DNA of 64,000 nt from Chitinophaga horti (GCF_022867795.2 NZ_CP107006.1:3534001-3598000); one strand, 5' to 3'. Positions 8,276 through 17,876 are shown, counted from the stretch's first letter. A program made the numbers and translations. Notes: generated from the sequence alone by a model not told the origin.

Positions 8276-8311
8276 AAAATGGCTGTCACCGTATCACGGA
8301 GCAGCCATTTT
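8276..8311 (-). terminator. Terminator-like hairpin in the leader side of the ECF41 operon
   Basis: A perfect 10-bp stem, AAAATGGCTG/CAGCCATTTT, with a 16-base loop reads into a T-rich tract (TCTTTTTTTC) on the minus strand. No gene on that strand lies upstream, so what it terminates is unclear. The remaining gap (8312-8573) holds two further GC-rich hairpins around 8425-8485 (CGCGCTTGCGCG and GTGGCG...CGCCAC types) and could encode a small RNA, but I see no firm promoter. Confidence 0.5.
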
Positions 8312-8573
8312 CTACCTCTGTATTTATACCCCTAAACCTTTAATAAAGTTTTCATGAGGATGATTTCCTAAACTGGTATATACACAGAAAAAACCGGGCC
8401 AAAACTAAGTAATAACGTCCACCATCGCGCTTGCGCGGATGAAGTTGCTTGTCCCTCCACACTCGCTGTGGCGAAACCACGCCACTTTACATAAATTTAT
8501 CATGCAACTAAAGTACTAGTTCATCTGCCCGGAAAAAGCTGTTCATTTGTAGCGTATAAACCCTTATCTATCC

Positions 8574-9038
8574 ATGAAAAATACCCTTACCTGCGCCGGC
8601 CTGCTGGCCGCCTGTATGTTTACCGCCTCTGCCTGTAAGAAAGACGACAACAAGACTCAAACGGCCCATGAAAAGAACGTCGCGCTTATCACCGACAGAA
8701 ACTGGAACATCGCTTTTAATGGCTACGACAATAATGGCGATGGCGTACTCGATTACAATTATATGGATGGTCCAGACAACTCCCTGGCAGCATGTATAAT
8801 AGACGATGAGTGGGAATTTCGCAGCGACAGCACGTTCTTTATGCGACTCAAAGGAGAAGATAATTGCGCCACAGAGGATGGCGGCCCGTTCCCCTGGAGC
8901 CTGAGCAAAGACAGCAAGACGATCAATTACAGCGGCACGATCAATAATGTATTGCTGCTGAACGATACTGCCTTCCAATTTTCCCAGGAGGTAAATGGTG
9001 AAACGCATTACACGCATTTTCGCCGGGCAAAGAAATAA
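8574..9038 (+). CDS. Lipoprotein, lipocalin-like
   Basis: A 154-residue protein with a signal peptide and a lipobox ending in TASAC (Cys21), followed by KKDD. The mature domain has the features of small lipocalin-type lipoproteins common in Bacteroidota: a W-containing first strand (DRNWNIAFNGYDNNGDG, also rich in Asp/Asn and possibly calcium-binding), then alternating strands (DEWEFRSDSTFFMRLKG, PFPWSLSKDSKTINYSG). Likely anchored to the inner or outer membrane; the function is unknown. A strong terminator follows. Confidence 0.75.
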   Translation: MKNTLTCAGLLAACMFTASACKKDDNKTQTAHEKNVALITDRNWNIAFNGYDNNGDGVLDYNYMDGPDNSLAACIIDDEWEFRSDSTFFMRLKGEDNCATEDGGPFPWSLSKDSKTINYSGTINNVLLLNDTAFQFSQEVNGETHYTHFRRAKK

Positions 9039-9051
9039 TACAACCGTTAAA

Positions 9052-9094
9052 AATGAATGGAGGCTGCCCGTAACAGGCAGCCTCTTCATTTTGT
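9052..9094 (+). terminator. Intrinsic terminator
   Basis: GAGGCTGCC pairs with GGCAGCCTC around a 7-base loop, extended by AATG/CATT and followed by TTTTGT, just after the lipoprotein stop. Confidence 0.75.
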
Positions 9095-9136
9095 ATCGTA
9101 AATGCTTATCTTGCAGCGCATTTGACCGTTCAAGCA

Positions 9137-9742
9137 ATGAAAAACCTGTTCCAGCTACTGTTGCCGGCCACCCTGTTTGCAGGATGCCAGCAACGTGAAA
9201 ATTCCGCGCGCGAAATGAGCGAACCGGATACGCTCGTTGTGAGCCGTCCGCAGGCAACCGCCGAATCACTGATCGTTCCGGGCCAGTCGGCCGGACAACT
9301 CCACATCAACGGCGACGCTGCCAAAGCGACCAGGTTGCTGGGCAAACCAGACAGCACTGATGCCGGCATGGGCAAGTTACTGGCAGTGTGGTTCTCGCAG
9401 CACCATCGGGGCGATGATCTTACAGCCGTTTACGCTGAACGTAATATGGGTGTTGATGAAACTGCCCGCATCCGTATGATCCGCGTCACCTCTCCTGCCT
9501 ACGCTACTGCCGAAGGTATTCATACCGGCAAAAGCATCGCCGACGTCCGGCAGCATTATCAACTTACGGCAGAAGCTACGTTTACGCACTTCGATTACCG
9601 CTACACGGTGTTCGGTACCAACGAGGGTATTGCTTTCGAGATCAACAGCGACAGCCTGCTTACAGGCATTATCGTGCGTGACACCGGGCGCCTTGCTAAA
9701 AAGGGCTATCTGCCTTTTCATCCTAACCATACGAAACTATAA
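9137..9742 (+). CDS. Lipoprotein of unknown function
   Basis: 201 residues from ATG 9137; an in-frame TTG at 9122 is a less likely start. The signal peptide MKNLFQLLLPATLFAGC has a clear lipobox with Cys17. The mature part contains repeated strand-like segments (AGQLHINGDAAKATRLLGKPD, KLLAVWFSQ, GIHTGKSIADVRQHYQ) reminiscent of short beta/alpha repeats that sense envelope changes. No family can be named with confidence. It ends convergently with the GH172 gene, overlapping by 6 bases. Confidence 0.7.
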   Translation: MKNLFQLLLPATLFAGCQQRENSAREMSEPDTLVVSRPQATAESLIVPGQSAGQLHINGDAAKATRLLGKPDSTDAGMGKLLAVWFSQHHRGDDLTAVYAERNMGVDETARIRMIRVTSPAYATAEGIHTGKSIADVRQHYQLTAEATFTHFDYRYTVFGTNEGIAFEINSDSLLTGIIVRDTGRLAKKGYLPFHPNHTKL

Positions 9743-10894
9743 CACCTCCAGCTCGTCCCGCGTAGGCATAGGCGGAAACTTCACATGAGGTTCTGCCTGG
9801 TACCAGTATACTACGGACGATATATCTGATTGCTGCTTTAAATAACGGCCGCCCGAGCGCCAGCCAAGATCCTGTATGGTTACACGCAGGTCTTTGTGAA
9901 AGCGCACGGGGTCAACAATATGCCAGCGATACATGCCAAATCGCTGCCTCGCACGATAGGTACCATCGGAGCCGATTACCTGGTGCAGACCGGCGTAAGG
10001 CGTGCAAAACGGTATATACTTGCCCCCGCGATCGAAATTGTAAGAACCGCAGAAGTAATCTTCCGTGCCGGTGCCGCAAATCGTGGGGAACTGTTTATCG
10101 CCATCGATAAAGAACTTGATCTCGCCTTCGCCCCACCAGCCATTATTGTTTACGCTCAATGCCATGTAAGTACCCACGAATTGGCCTTTACCACGAATAT
10201 TATCGATCAGTACATAGTCCGAAGCCGTATCCGGCCTGGCCTGGCGGAACTGGGCATGAAAGTACGCATCGGCCGGCACTTCCGTAAGTGTATAATCGAT
10301 CTGGTAATACAAAGTCATTTGCTCTGTATTGATGTTTTCCATTGTAATGCGGCACTTTTTACGGAATGGCATGGTCCAGTAGGAATTGAAGGCGCTGCCG
10401 GGATTAACGGTGATGGGCAGTGAGTTCAGGGGAGCATACTCATTAAAGGCCATCCCAAAGAAATCGCCTACAGGGCATTCGATAGATGGATCTTTTTCAT
10501 CGTCCCAATACACGCGTAGAATAGAGTAACGCCAGGTGCCGGTGGGCGTCATCCAGATGTGCTGAATCGCACCCGGACCCATAATCTCACCCAAAGTAAA
10601 TGTTTCTCCAGGTTTGATGATTACATAAGGATTCACTTTCCAACCCTGACCGAGGTCGCGGGCGGCATTGGTCGCATTGGCGGTATTGGCGGGTGCATCT
10701 TTACGGGGAATCGCCATGCCGCCTTTCCCTTTTTCACCAGTAAAGTTTTCGGGGCTGATGGAACGGGTTTGCGCAGCTGATAAACGGAAGAGGTTGCCGA
10801 GGTTCATATCCAGACCGTTAAAGCCGCCAGCCTGCTGGCTAAAGGCGCGGGTCATCAACATACAGCAGAGTAGCAAGAGGGGTAGTTTTTTCAT
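9737..10894 (-). CDS. DUF2961 / glycoside hydrolase family 172 protein
   Basis: A 385-residue secreted protein with a signal peptide (MKKLPLLLLCCMLMTRAFSQ). It has the DUF2961 fold, two viral-capsid-like jelly rolls. Diagnostic segments are IKPGETFTLGEIMGPGAIQHIWMTP, WDDEKDPSIECPVGDFFGM and GTGTEDYFCGSYNF, the last containing the likely catalytic Glu. Characterised GH172 members act on alpha-D-fructofuranosides or D-arabinofuranosides. The gene stands outside any SusC/D pair, so the substrate here is undetermined. Confidence 0.88.
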   Translation of the reverse strand: MKKLPLLLLCCMLMTRAFSQQAGGFNGLDMNLGNLFRLSAAQTRSISPENFTGEKGKGGMAIPRKDAPANTANATNAARDLGQGWKVNPYVIIKPGETFTLGEIMGPGAIQHIWMTPTGTWRYSILRVYWDDEKDPSIECPVGDFFGMAFNEYAPLNSLPITVNPGSAFNSYWTMPFRKKCRITMENINTEQMTLYYQIDYTLTEVPADAYFHAQFRQARPDTASDYVLIDNIRGKGQFVGTYMALSVNNNGWWGEGEIKFFIDGDKQFPTICGTGTEDYFCGSYNFDRGGKYIPFCTPYAGLHQVIGSDGTYRARQRFGMYRWHIVDPVRFHKDLRVTIQDLGWRSGGRYLKQQSDISSVVYWYQAEPHVKFPPMPTRDELEVL

Positions 10895-10981
10895 AATGAC
10901 GTTTTGTGGATGCTTAAATTAACAAATCCGGCTGCAGAATGGCCGTAAATTTGACGTATGGTCTGACAAAAACGTATTGCC

Positions 10982-11362
10982 ATGTTTACAAACACCAAAG
11001 CAATCAGTGGATTTTCGGTAAACGATCTGCAGGCAGCCAGGGCATTTTATCAAGATGTACTGGGCATAAAAGTAACGGCGGAAGATGAAATGCCGGTACT
11101 GCAACTACACATTGCAGGCAGCACGCCTATCATGGTTTACGAAAAAGGCAACCACGAGCCGGCTACTTACACGGTACTCAACTTTCCGGTAGATGATATT
11201 GATACTGCGGTAGATGCGCTGCGCGCGAAAGGCGTCACGTTCCTGCAATATGAAGGTGATATCAAAACAGATGAAAAAGGCATTTCCCGTGATAACGGAG
11301 GCCCGGCCATCGCCTGGTTCGAGGATCCGGCGGGGAATATTTTCTCTGTATTAAAAATGTAG
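10982..11362 (+). CDS. VOC-family (glyoxalase/bleomycin-resistance fold) protein
   Basis: 126 residues comprising one VOC domain built of two beta-alpha-beta3 modules: AISGFSVNDLQAARAFYQDVLG at the N-terminus, VLNFPVDDIDTAVDALRAKGV starting the second module, and WFEDPAGNIFSVLKM at the end. The final WFEDPAGN contributes a typical metal-ligand Glu in related enzymes. The reaction is not predictable. It is convergent with the permease gene, with only 4 bases between the stops. Confidence 0.85.
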   Translation: MFTNTKAISGFSVNDLQAARAFYQDVLGIKVTAEDEMPVLQLHIAGSTPIMVYEKGNHEPATYTVLNFPVDDIDTAVDALRAKGVTFLQYEGDIKTDEKGISRDNGGPAIAWFEDPAGNIFSVLKM

Positions 11363-11366
11363 AACG

Positions 11367-13769
11367 TTACTCTGTCCTTAAACTCTTCACCGGGTTCATT
11401 TGCGCGGTGCGTATGGTTTGTGCGATGATGAGTATCACGGTAATCGCCGCCAGCGACATGATCGTCAATGCGAACGGCATCGCCGTTATAGGGATATGGT
11501 ACACGTAATCCTGCAACCAATGCAGCATCAGGAAATAAGCGACCGGACAGGCCAGCAGCATGGCTACTAACAATACCGTCAGCATATCTTTTACAAAGAG
11601 GGATACAATGCCTGCTACGGATGCTCCCAGTACTTTTCGCACCCCAATTTCTTTCGTGCGCTTGTGCACGTTGAGTGATACAGTACCGAGAATGCCCAGC
11701 AGCGCAATCAGCAAAGCAAGCGCAGTGGCAATGTAAGCCGCCTGTTTTAGCTGCATCTCTGTCGCGTATACCTGCGCCAGTGTTTCGTCCATAAACTTGT
11801 ATTCGAATGGCGCGCCAGGCATTAGTTCTTCCCATTTGTGCTTAACTGCTGCCAGGGAAGCGGTAAGGTTACCGGATTGCAGGCGTACGGACAAGTAGCG
11901 ATAGAGCGGAACCTGGCTTACATGGGTAAACACGATGGGCTGTATGGCCTGTTGCATCGTACCGAAATGGAAGTCTTTCATCACTCCTGTTACATTAAGT
12001 ACGGTGGTAGTTTGCGCGATTTTTATCTGTCGGCCCGTGGCTTCCTGTGGCTGCCAGCCCAATGCTTTGGCCATCGTTTCATTGATCACCACGCCCGAGC
12101 TGTCCATCTGCCCGCCCTTCTCTTTAAAAAAGCGACCGCCCTTCATCGCTACATCGTACGTGCGCGCAAAGGCTTCGTCGGTAATCAGCATATAGGCAGA
12201 GATCACCTCATCCGCATCGCCACCGGGACGCTGTATGCTGATATTATTGCCATTGTTGCCGTCCGGCACTTCGTACGACAGCGACACTTCTTTTACCTGT
12301 GGTATTTCGGACAAACGATCACGTACAGATAACATGTGCGCCACCCCTTCGGGCGTCCAGTTGCGGGGCACCTGTGCCGATAACAGGTGCGACTTATCAT
12401 ACCCCAGCGAACTGCCGAAAAACAGCTGCACCTGCCGCGATACGATCACCGCACCAATCAATACGACGGCGGCCGTAAAGAACTGGAAACCCACCAATGA
12501 CTGCCGCATCCAGCGGTGATCTTTGCCGGACTTCATTTTTCCTTTTAACGAGTCCACCGACTTAAAGGACGAGAGTATGAAAGCAGGATACAAGCCTGCC
12601 ATAAAGCCCGTAACCAGGATCAGCAAAAGCGGAAAAACTACGAACCAGGCGGGAAAATCGCCCAACGCGGGCAACGGCCTGTTCAGCGCACGGTTCACTA
12701 GTGGCCGCACTAATGGATAGATCGCTAACGCCAACACTGCCGAGAACGAAACAAGAATAGTCGACTCTACCAGGAACTGCGCTACCAGTTGACGCTTCAC
12801 TCCACCCAAAGCCTTCCTGACACCGATCTCTTTTAACCTGGAAGCAGCGCGGCTTACAGACATATTTACAAAGTTGACGATCGCCATCAGCAGAATAAAC
12901 AATCCTATGCCCGAAAGGGTGTAAAGCATGCGGCGTACCAGGCCGTTATCGCGTTCAAAGTAATAATCATCCAGTTGGGAAAGTTGAGGGGTAAGATTGG
13001 CTGACACTGCGGCACTGGCATTAGCTGCGACCAGGTCTTTAATGGGTTTGTCCAGCTGCTCGGGCCGCACGCCCGGTTGTAACTGTATAAAACCGGCAAT
13101 GTATGGGTTGTTCCAACTCTCGATATCGCGACCAAAGTGTTTGGCGGCGGTAATGGGTATAAAGAAGTCGCTGGTTTCGGCCCGGGAAATATCTGTAATC
13201 ACATTCGTAAACGGTTTCCTGATCACAGTAGTTACCTGGAAATCACTTTTGACGCCAGCAAAGTTTTCGATACTGATGGTTTGTCCTGCCACGTCGGCTT
13301 TACCAAAATACTTCACCGCTGCCTTATCTGTAATGATCACACTAAACGGATCAGACGAAGGTTGCCTGCTGCCATCTACAACCTGAAGGCCATACATATC
13401 AAGAAGTGAAGTATCGCCCACCTGTAGGCTTTCGCGAAAGGCCTTCTCCCCTTTCGAGGCAGTCACCGTAATACCATCCCAGCGGTAATAGTTTTTCACG
13501 AGTGCAGGGTACTGTTCTTTCAGCACTTTAGGCAGCATGCCCAGCGTAGCGAGCTCGAAGCCCATGTTAGGCTGCTTCCACTCACTGCGGATGATGTATT
13601 GCTGTCCGCGGTCTTTGATGTCGCGGTTTACACTAAACTCGTTCCACACATAAGCCAGTACGAACAAGGTAAAGGCGAGGCCCGCAGCGAGGCCGATCAC
13701 GTTCAGCGAAGAATAGAAACGGCTTCTGAAGATGTTTCTCCAACCTGTTTTGATGTAATTACGCAGCAT
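11367..13769 (-). CDS. ABC transporter permease, MacB/FtsX type
   Basis: An 800-residue membrane protein with the duplicated layout common in Bacteroidota. An N-terminal helix (about 20-42, SLNVIGLAAGLAFTLFVLAYV) is followed by a MacB periplasmic core domain (about 45-240) and three helices of an FtsX domain (about 285-400). A further helix and a second periplasmic domain (about 425-660) lead to a final FtsX triplet (about 680-790). The coupling motif EIGVRKxLG appears twice (EIGVRKALGG and EIGVRKVLGA). No ATPase gene is adjacent. Such orphan permeases usually work in mechanotransmission or export of peptides or lipids. Confidence 0.9.
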   Translation of the reverse strand: MLRNYIKTGWRNIFRSRFYSSLNVIGLAAGLAFTLFVLAYVWNEFSVNRDIKDRGQQYIIRSEWKQPNMGFELATLGMLPKVLKEQYPALVKNYYRWDGITVTASKGEKAFRESLQVGDTSLLDMYGLQVVDGSRQPSSDPFSVIITDKAAVKYFGKADVAGQTISIENFAGVKSDFQVTTVIRKPFTNVITDISRAETSDFFIPITAAKHFGRDIESWNNPYIAGFIQLQPGVRPEQLDKPIKDLVAANASAAVSANLTPQLSQLDDYYFERDNGLVRRMLYTLSGIGLFILLMAIVNFVNMSVSRAASRLKEIGVRKALGGVKRQLVAQFLVESTILVSFSAVLALAIYPLVRPLVNRALNRPLPALGDFPAWFVVFPLLLILVTGFMAGLYPAFILSSFKSVDSLKGKMKSGKDHRWMRQSLVGFQFFTAAVVLIGAVIVSRQVQLFFGSSLGYDKSHLLSAQVPRNWTPEGVAHMLSVRDRLSEIPQVKEVSLSYEVPDGNNGNNISIQRPGGDADEVISAYMLITDEAFARTYDVAMKGGRFFKEKGGQMDSSGVVINETMAKALGWQPQEATGRQIKIAQTTTVLNVTGVMKDFHFGTMQQAIQPIVFTHVSQVPLYRYLSVRLQSGNLTASLAAVKHKWEELMPGAPFEYKFMDETLAQVYATEMQLKQAAYIATALALLIALLGILGTVSLNVHKRTKEIGVRKVLGASVAGIVSLFVKDMLTVLLVAMLLACPVAYFLMLHWLQDYVYHIPITAMPFALTIMSLAAITVILIIAQTIRTAQMNPVKSLRTE

Positions 13770-13899
13770 ATACGACCAATTGGTAGTTACAGATAGCTTT
13801 CGTAACCAAAGCCAATGCCACAGAAAAGATCATTGCAAATCAAGCATTTACAAAGACTAACCGGCATTATCTGTCCGGTTTTGATACAAGGCCTGTCCG

Positions 13900-14577
13900 T
13901 TAGCGGAATATCTTAACACCGCCTTCATGCCCCATGATCACTTGCTGCGCCAGCCCGGTAAACAACCCATGCTCTACCACACCAACGATACCGTTCAGGG
14001 CGTCAGACAAAGCGACGGGGTCGGAAATCTTTTTAAAATCAGCATCAATGATCACATTCCCTTCATCGGTAATAAAAGGTTGACCATTTACCTGCCGGAC
14101 AACGCCATCGCCGCCCAGCTTCGCCAGCTGCGCCATCACATATCGCGAAGCGAAAGGAATGACTTCGACAGGCAGTTTAAACTTACCCAGGAAGGCTACG
14201 TGTTTGGAAGAATCTGCAATAATGATCTGCTGCGTAGTTTTAGACGCCACGATCTTTTCCTTCAGCAAGGCACCGCCACCACCTTTGATCAGATGCAGCT
14301 GCTCAGTAAACTCATCTGCCCCGTCTATCGTAATATCGATCGTATCGATCGAGTTGATATCGATGAGGGGAATGCCCAGTTGACGGGCCATTTGGGCGGT
14401 ATTGTCAGATGTGGGAATGCCTTTGATCTGCAAGCCCTGCTTCACCCTTTCCGCGATTGCCTTTACCGCAAACTCCGCGGTGGAGCCGGTACCCAGGCCT
14501 ACGACCTGCGCGTCTTTTACCATTGCTACTGCCGCTTCGGCGGCTATTCTTTTTTCTGCAATAAGATCTGTTGCCAT
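13900..14577 (-). CDS. rpiA: Ribose-5-phosphate isomerase A
   Basis: 225 residues from ATG 14577 (MATDLIAEKRIAAEAA); the longer frame to 14595 is not needed. It interconverts ribose 5-phosphate and ribulose 5-phosphate in the non-oxidative pentose phosphate pathway, in the cytoplasm. All family motifs are present: VGLGTGSTAEF for phosphate binding, TIDGADEF with the catalytic aspartates, and KGGGGALLKEKI with the active-site lysine. Its length is normal. It is on the same strand as the polysaccharide locus but separated from it by a terminator, so it is an independent unit. Confidence 0.97.
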   Translation of the reverse strand: MATDLIAEKRIAAEAAVAMVKDAQVVGLGTGSTAEFAVKAIAERVKQGLQIKGIPTSDNTAQMARQLGIPLIDINSIDTIDITIDGADEFTEQLHLIKGGGGALLKEKIVASKTTQQIIIADSSKHVAFLGKFKLPVEVIPFASRYVMAQLAKLGGDGVVRQVNGQPFITDEGNVIIDADFKKISDPVALSDALNGIVGVVEHGLFTGLAQQVIMGHEGGVKIFR

Positions 14578-14610
14578 GACTACGCGGTTTAACACATCGA
14601 ATGTACAATA

Positions 14611-14649
14611 AAAAAACCCGCTGCCGTGCGGTACAGGCAGCGGGTTTTC
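14611..14649 (-). terminator. Intrinsic terminator closing the polysaccharide locus
   Basis: ACCCGCTGCC pairs perfectly with GGCAGCGGGT around a 10-base loop, followed by a T6-7 run on the minus strand, 15 bases past the heparinase-like stop. Confidence 0.88.
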
Positions 14650-14663
14650 GCTTAAATGTTGTA

Positions 14664-16622
14664 TTATTTACCGGTGATCACAAAAGTGAACTTCGCTTTC
14701 GGCAGGTCCTTCACCGTAGTAAAGTTGATGCGATAGATGTTATCGCCCCACTTCTGTTTAATACCCTCGTCTTCCATCGCCTGCAGCTTCACCTTTTCTA
14801 CATTCGCACCGAACAGTTTTTCGGGGTAATGAATGTAGAAGTCTTTTGCCTCGCCCTTTTCAGACTTCCAATGCACCACTATTTTCCCGGGGGATATGAG
14901 CGCTGCCGGGAAACAGGTGACCAAATGTTCGACAATATTACCACCCTGCTTAAGCACAATATCCTCGCTTATCTCTACCTTTTTACCTTTCGTGAAAAGA
15001 ATGTTGCGCTGCCATTTTTCAATGCCGGCCGCTTCGGGATAGGCATCTTTCAGGTCGAGCGAGAACTTAGTATACCATTTGCCCCGCATATAATCCACCT
15101 TGCCTGCCTTATATTTCATGCCCGGCAACTGCGTCTGACCATTTACCGTAGGCAGGTTGTGATAGTCGGAACGGTTGTACCAGATGTCGTACCGTTTATC
15201 GCTGAACGTTTTCGCCGTGTACGTACCACGGCCCACATCGATCAGCAGGGGCTGGCCATCGTAGTATACCACGTAATTGCCAATATCGTTGTGGTTGTGA
15301 CTTTCGTCGTTATGCCCGCCTTTCGCCGCGACGAAGTAACCGTCGGTAGAACCATTCAAGTCGCGGGATACGAAAACCTGCAGATCAGGCAGCCAACTGT
15401 CGGCCGGCAATGGCAGGCCTTTTTCCGCCTTGGCAAACTCGTCCTGCATAAATATTTCGAACAGGTTGCGGAAGTAGTGGTAGCGCGTAAGTTTAGCAGG
15501 TGCTTTCCCATCGATGTAATAAGCACCGAAACGCATCATATCCGCATCTTTGATCGCTTTGCCGTAACGATAGATCATCGCACCGTCCATATTCGGTTGC
15601 GGATCTGCATCTGCAAAGTTTAAAAAGTATTTACGACTGATCTGCGCGCGGTAAATATAGCGCCCCATGTTACGTACTTTCTCATCTTCAAATACATAGT
15701 TGAATGCATCATTGCTCGCCAGGTTCAGCATGGCCAGGTTATCGTACAGCGAAGCCGCCGCTGCGCCCCAGTAGCTCGGACCTTCATCGCAGCCACCATC
15801 GGCCGGGTAAGGGTTCAGGAAGGCGTCGAGGGTTTGCAGCAGTTTGTGTACGGCAGCCGTGCGTTTAGTGTCGTCTTTTTCGAGCAACAGCACAGCGTTT
15901 AACCAGTTGGAGCAGATCCAGGGGTTCCAGTTATTGGGCGGGCGGCCTTGTGAGTTGGCGGCCATCCATCCGTGATGCTGGTTCATTAATGGTTCAAAGA
16001 TGCGGTAATTCGTTTCATGGTAGATGCGTTTGCGTACCTGCAACGATACTTCGTCCAGCTTATCACCCACGAAATAATCGACCCAGGCGAGCAGCGTGGC
16101 TGTTTCGGCAGAAAAGAGTTCCACGAAAGGCTTCGACACATCCGGTAATCCCGAATGGGGTTTATTCCTGGGCAGATGCGCCGACGCGCCCCAGAAAGAC
16201 TCTTCGCAAATCGCCCATACACCGTTAATGATATCGTCCGTAAACCGGCCCTTGTCTTCAAACACCTCCGCCAGCAACAGGTAACCCAGCGCTTCGCGTT
16301 TAATGTTGGCAATGTCCTGGTAGTCGCTGCGATTGCCGTTGCGTACGATCAGCAATGATTTAGTGGCGGGAATAGTGGGCCAGGTAAAGCCGATAAAACT
16401 TTCCGCTTTTTTGATTACCGCCGCTTTGGTTGCTGCATCAGCTTTGGCCCATCCGGACTTATCCTGCCGCTTGGGAAAGGGCGTCCACTTCGCTTGTGGT
16501 ATCAGTATCTTCCCTAATTCTTCCTTTGAATATTTGCCGCTCAGCAGGTTTTGTTTCGACTGCTGTGCCCGGGCCAACGCTGTGCCTGTAAATAACAGCA
16601 CGACCATCATCAAATAACGCAT
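14664..16622 (-). CDS. Heparinase II/III-family polysaccharide lyase
   Basis: 652 residues from ATG 16622 (MRYLMMVVLLFTGTALARAQ signal peptide); the open frame extends to 16685 but overlaps the neighbour. The first 350 residues form an alpha/alpha toroid (FWGASAHLP, GCDEGPSYWGAAAASLYDNL). The C-terminal half is the Hepar_II_III beta-sandwich: GHNDESHNHNDIGNYVVYYDG near residue 435 carries the conserved histidines, and IWYNRSDYHNLPTVNG follows. Such lyases cleave uronate-containing glycans by beta-elimination. Here it is the last gene of a SusC/SusD locus with an alginate-lyase-fold enzyme, so a uronate polymer is the likely target; the exact PL family is uncertain. Confidence 0.88.
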   Translation of the reverse strand: MRYLMMVVLLFTGTALARAQQSKQNLLSGKYSKEELGKILIPQAKWTPFPKRQDKSGWAKADAATKAAVIKKAESFIGFTWPTIPATKSLLIVRNGNRSDYQDIANIKREALGYLLLAEVFEDKGRFTDDIINGVWAICEESFWGASAHLPRNKPHSGLPDVSKPFVELFSAETATLLAWVDYFVGDKLDEVSLQVRKRIYHETNYRIFEPLMNQHHGWMAANSQGRPPNNWNPWICSNWLNAVLLLEKDDTKRTAAVHKLLQTLDAFLNPYPADGGCDEGPSYWGAAAASLYDNLAMLNLASNDAFNYVFEDEKVRNMGRYIYRAQISRKYFLNFADADPQPNMDGAMIYRYGKAIKDADMMRFGAYYIDGKAPAKLTRYHYFRNLFEIFMQDEFAKAEKGLPLPADSWLPDLQVFVSRDLNGSTDGYFVAAKGGHNDESHNHNDIGNYVVYYDGQPLLIDVGRGTYTAKTFSDKRYDIWYNRSDYHNLPTVNGQTQLPGMKYKAGKVDYMRGKWYTKFSLDLKDAYPEAAGIEKWQRNILFTKGKKVEISEDIVLKQGGNIVEHLVTCFPAALISPGKIVVHWKSEKGEAKDFYIHYPEKLFGANVEKVKLQAMEDEGIKQKWGDNIYRINFTTVKDLPKAKFTFVITGK

Positions 16623-16668
16623 GTGTCTTCTTTTTTTAACCAGATCAGTGTATCCCGTTCGCGTAATG

Positions 16669-17859
16669 CTAGTAAGTCCAGCCAACCAGCTGCAGCATCG
16701 GGTTATAGTAATTGTTATGTTTCTGATAAAGTGGCGCCAGGTCCAGCTGTGGGTACTTTCGTTTAGCCATGACTGCTAATTCCAGGTAGCCGTCTGTGTC
16801 CATATGTTTAATCTGCTGATGCTGCCAGGTTTGTTTGCCTTCTGCAAATGGCAGCAGCCAACTGAATGCTTTCTCTATCGTTTTGCCGGAGGCGGTTTTA
16901 TATTGCCATAAATCTACGTTTACATTTTCGGCCAGCAAAGCCAGTTCAAAAAATGCTTTCAGGTTCATTTGTGAATAGTTCCAGGAGAGCGTGCGGGCCA
17001 GCTCGTGCGGTTGACTGCCATCTTGCTTCAACTGGCTTTCAATGCGCGCCTTCGTTTGCTGCTCCAACCACAGTCGCGCCGAATCTTTCTGTTCCGTGAA
17101 CAAGGCGATGGCCACCGCCTGTACATCGTACCAGGTGCCATGGTTATTCTTTTCATCCGCCTCATCCAATCCCACCGGGCTGGTACGCATCCAGGTTAAA
17201 TATTGGTTAAACCATTGTTGAATGGCTTTGTAATCGGCTTTAGGAAGCGCGCCGGAGTTTTTCAGCAGCTGCATCCCATCGATGAGTTTATCGGCGTTAC
17301 GCGTATCGATCAGCCCAATGCCACGGCCATCTGTAATACCGGGTATCGCCTGTCCGTAATTGAGGTTCGGGTTCATGCGCGTAGCCGTGTCGATGTACCA
17401 GGTGCGCAGCAATTTCGCGGCATGCCTTGCATAAGCTTCTTTCCCTGTAAAATACCAGCCAATCGCCAGCGTGTATACTTCCCGGTTAAGCGATGATTGA
17501 AAGTCCGCATCCCTGATCGTGTAACGTTCGGGGTTAATCTGGCCGTCTTTACGAATGTAGGGCAAACCGTCAGCCTTGGACGAATCCGGCCACCAGTAGG
17601 GACCTACACTCATGTAATCGTGCTTATCGCCACTGGGAGGCACTTTGCTTTTATACGTTACGGAATACGGACCGCGCGTGAGCAAGGTATCACATTCCTT
17701 CACCAGCCAGGCTAGCGCCTTCAGCGTTGCCGGGTCTTTACGCGTTATCTTACGGCGGGTTTCCTGCAGCATTTCTTTTTTGAGCAGAAACGTTTCCTGT
17801 GCGTGGACGGTGGCACAGGCGGTCAGGCATAACATTATCAATAGTGTTCTCATGTACAT
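16669..17859 (-). CDS. Alginate-lyase-fold polysaccharide lyase
   Basis: 396 residues with a signal peptide (start at ATG 17859, or 17853). It is a single alpha/alpha-toroid alginate_lyase domain: YMSVGPYWWPDSSKADGLPY near residue 80, DFQSSLNREVYTLAIGWYF, and NNHGTWYDVQAVAIALF near residue 235 with the Asn-Asn-His-Gly catalytic set. The features agree with the PL5/PL38-like groups, which attack mannuronan or glucuronan. It lies 47 bases upstream of the heparinase-like gene and probably supplies it with oligosaccharides in the periplasm. Confidence 0.85.
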   Translation of the reverse strand: MYMRTLLIMLCLTACATVHAQETFLLKKEMLQETRRKITRKDPATLKALAWLVKECDTLLTRGPYSVTYKSKVPPSGDKHDYMSVGPYWWPDSSKADGLPYIRKDGQINPERYTIRDADFQSSLNREVYTLAIGWYFTGKEAYARHAAKLLRTWYIDTATRMNPNLNYGQAIPGITDGRGIGLIDTRNADKLIDGMQLLKNSGALPKADYKAIQQWFNQYLTWMRTSPVGLDEADEKNNHGTWYDVQAVAIALFTEQKDSARLWLEQQTKARIESQLKQDGSQPHELARTLSWNYSQMNLKAFFELALLAENVNVDLWQYKTASGKTIEKAFSWLLPFAEGKQTWQHQQIKHMDTDGYLELAVMAKRKYPQLDLAPLYQKHNNYYNPMLQLVGWTY

Positions 17860-17876
17860 GGTTTAAATATAAATCA

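Noticed and set aside
8425..8485. Cobalamin-riboswitch-like words (GTGGC and GGGA near hairpins) upstream of the AhpD-like gene
   Set aside because: The conserved box order and spacing of that riboswitch are absent; only generic GC-rich hairpins remain.
11167..11835. Minus-strand ORF of 222 codons overlapping the VOC and permease genes
   Set aside because: It is a shadow frame of two confident genes and lacks any motif.
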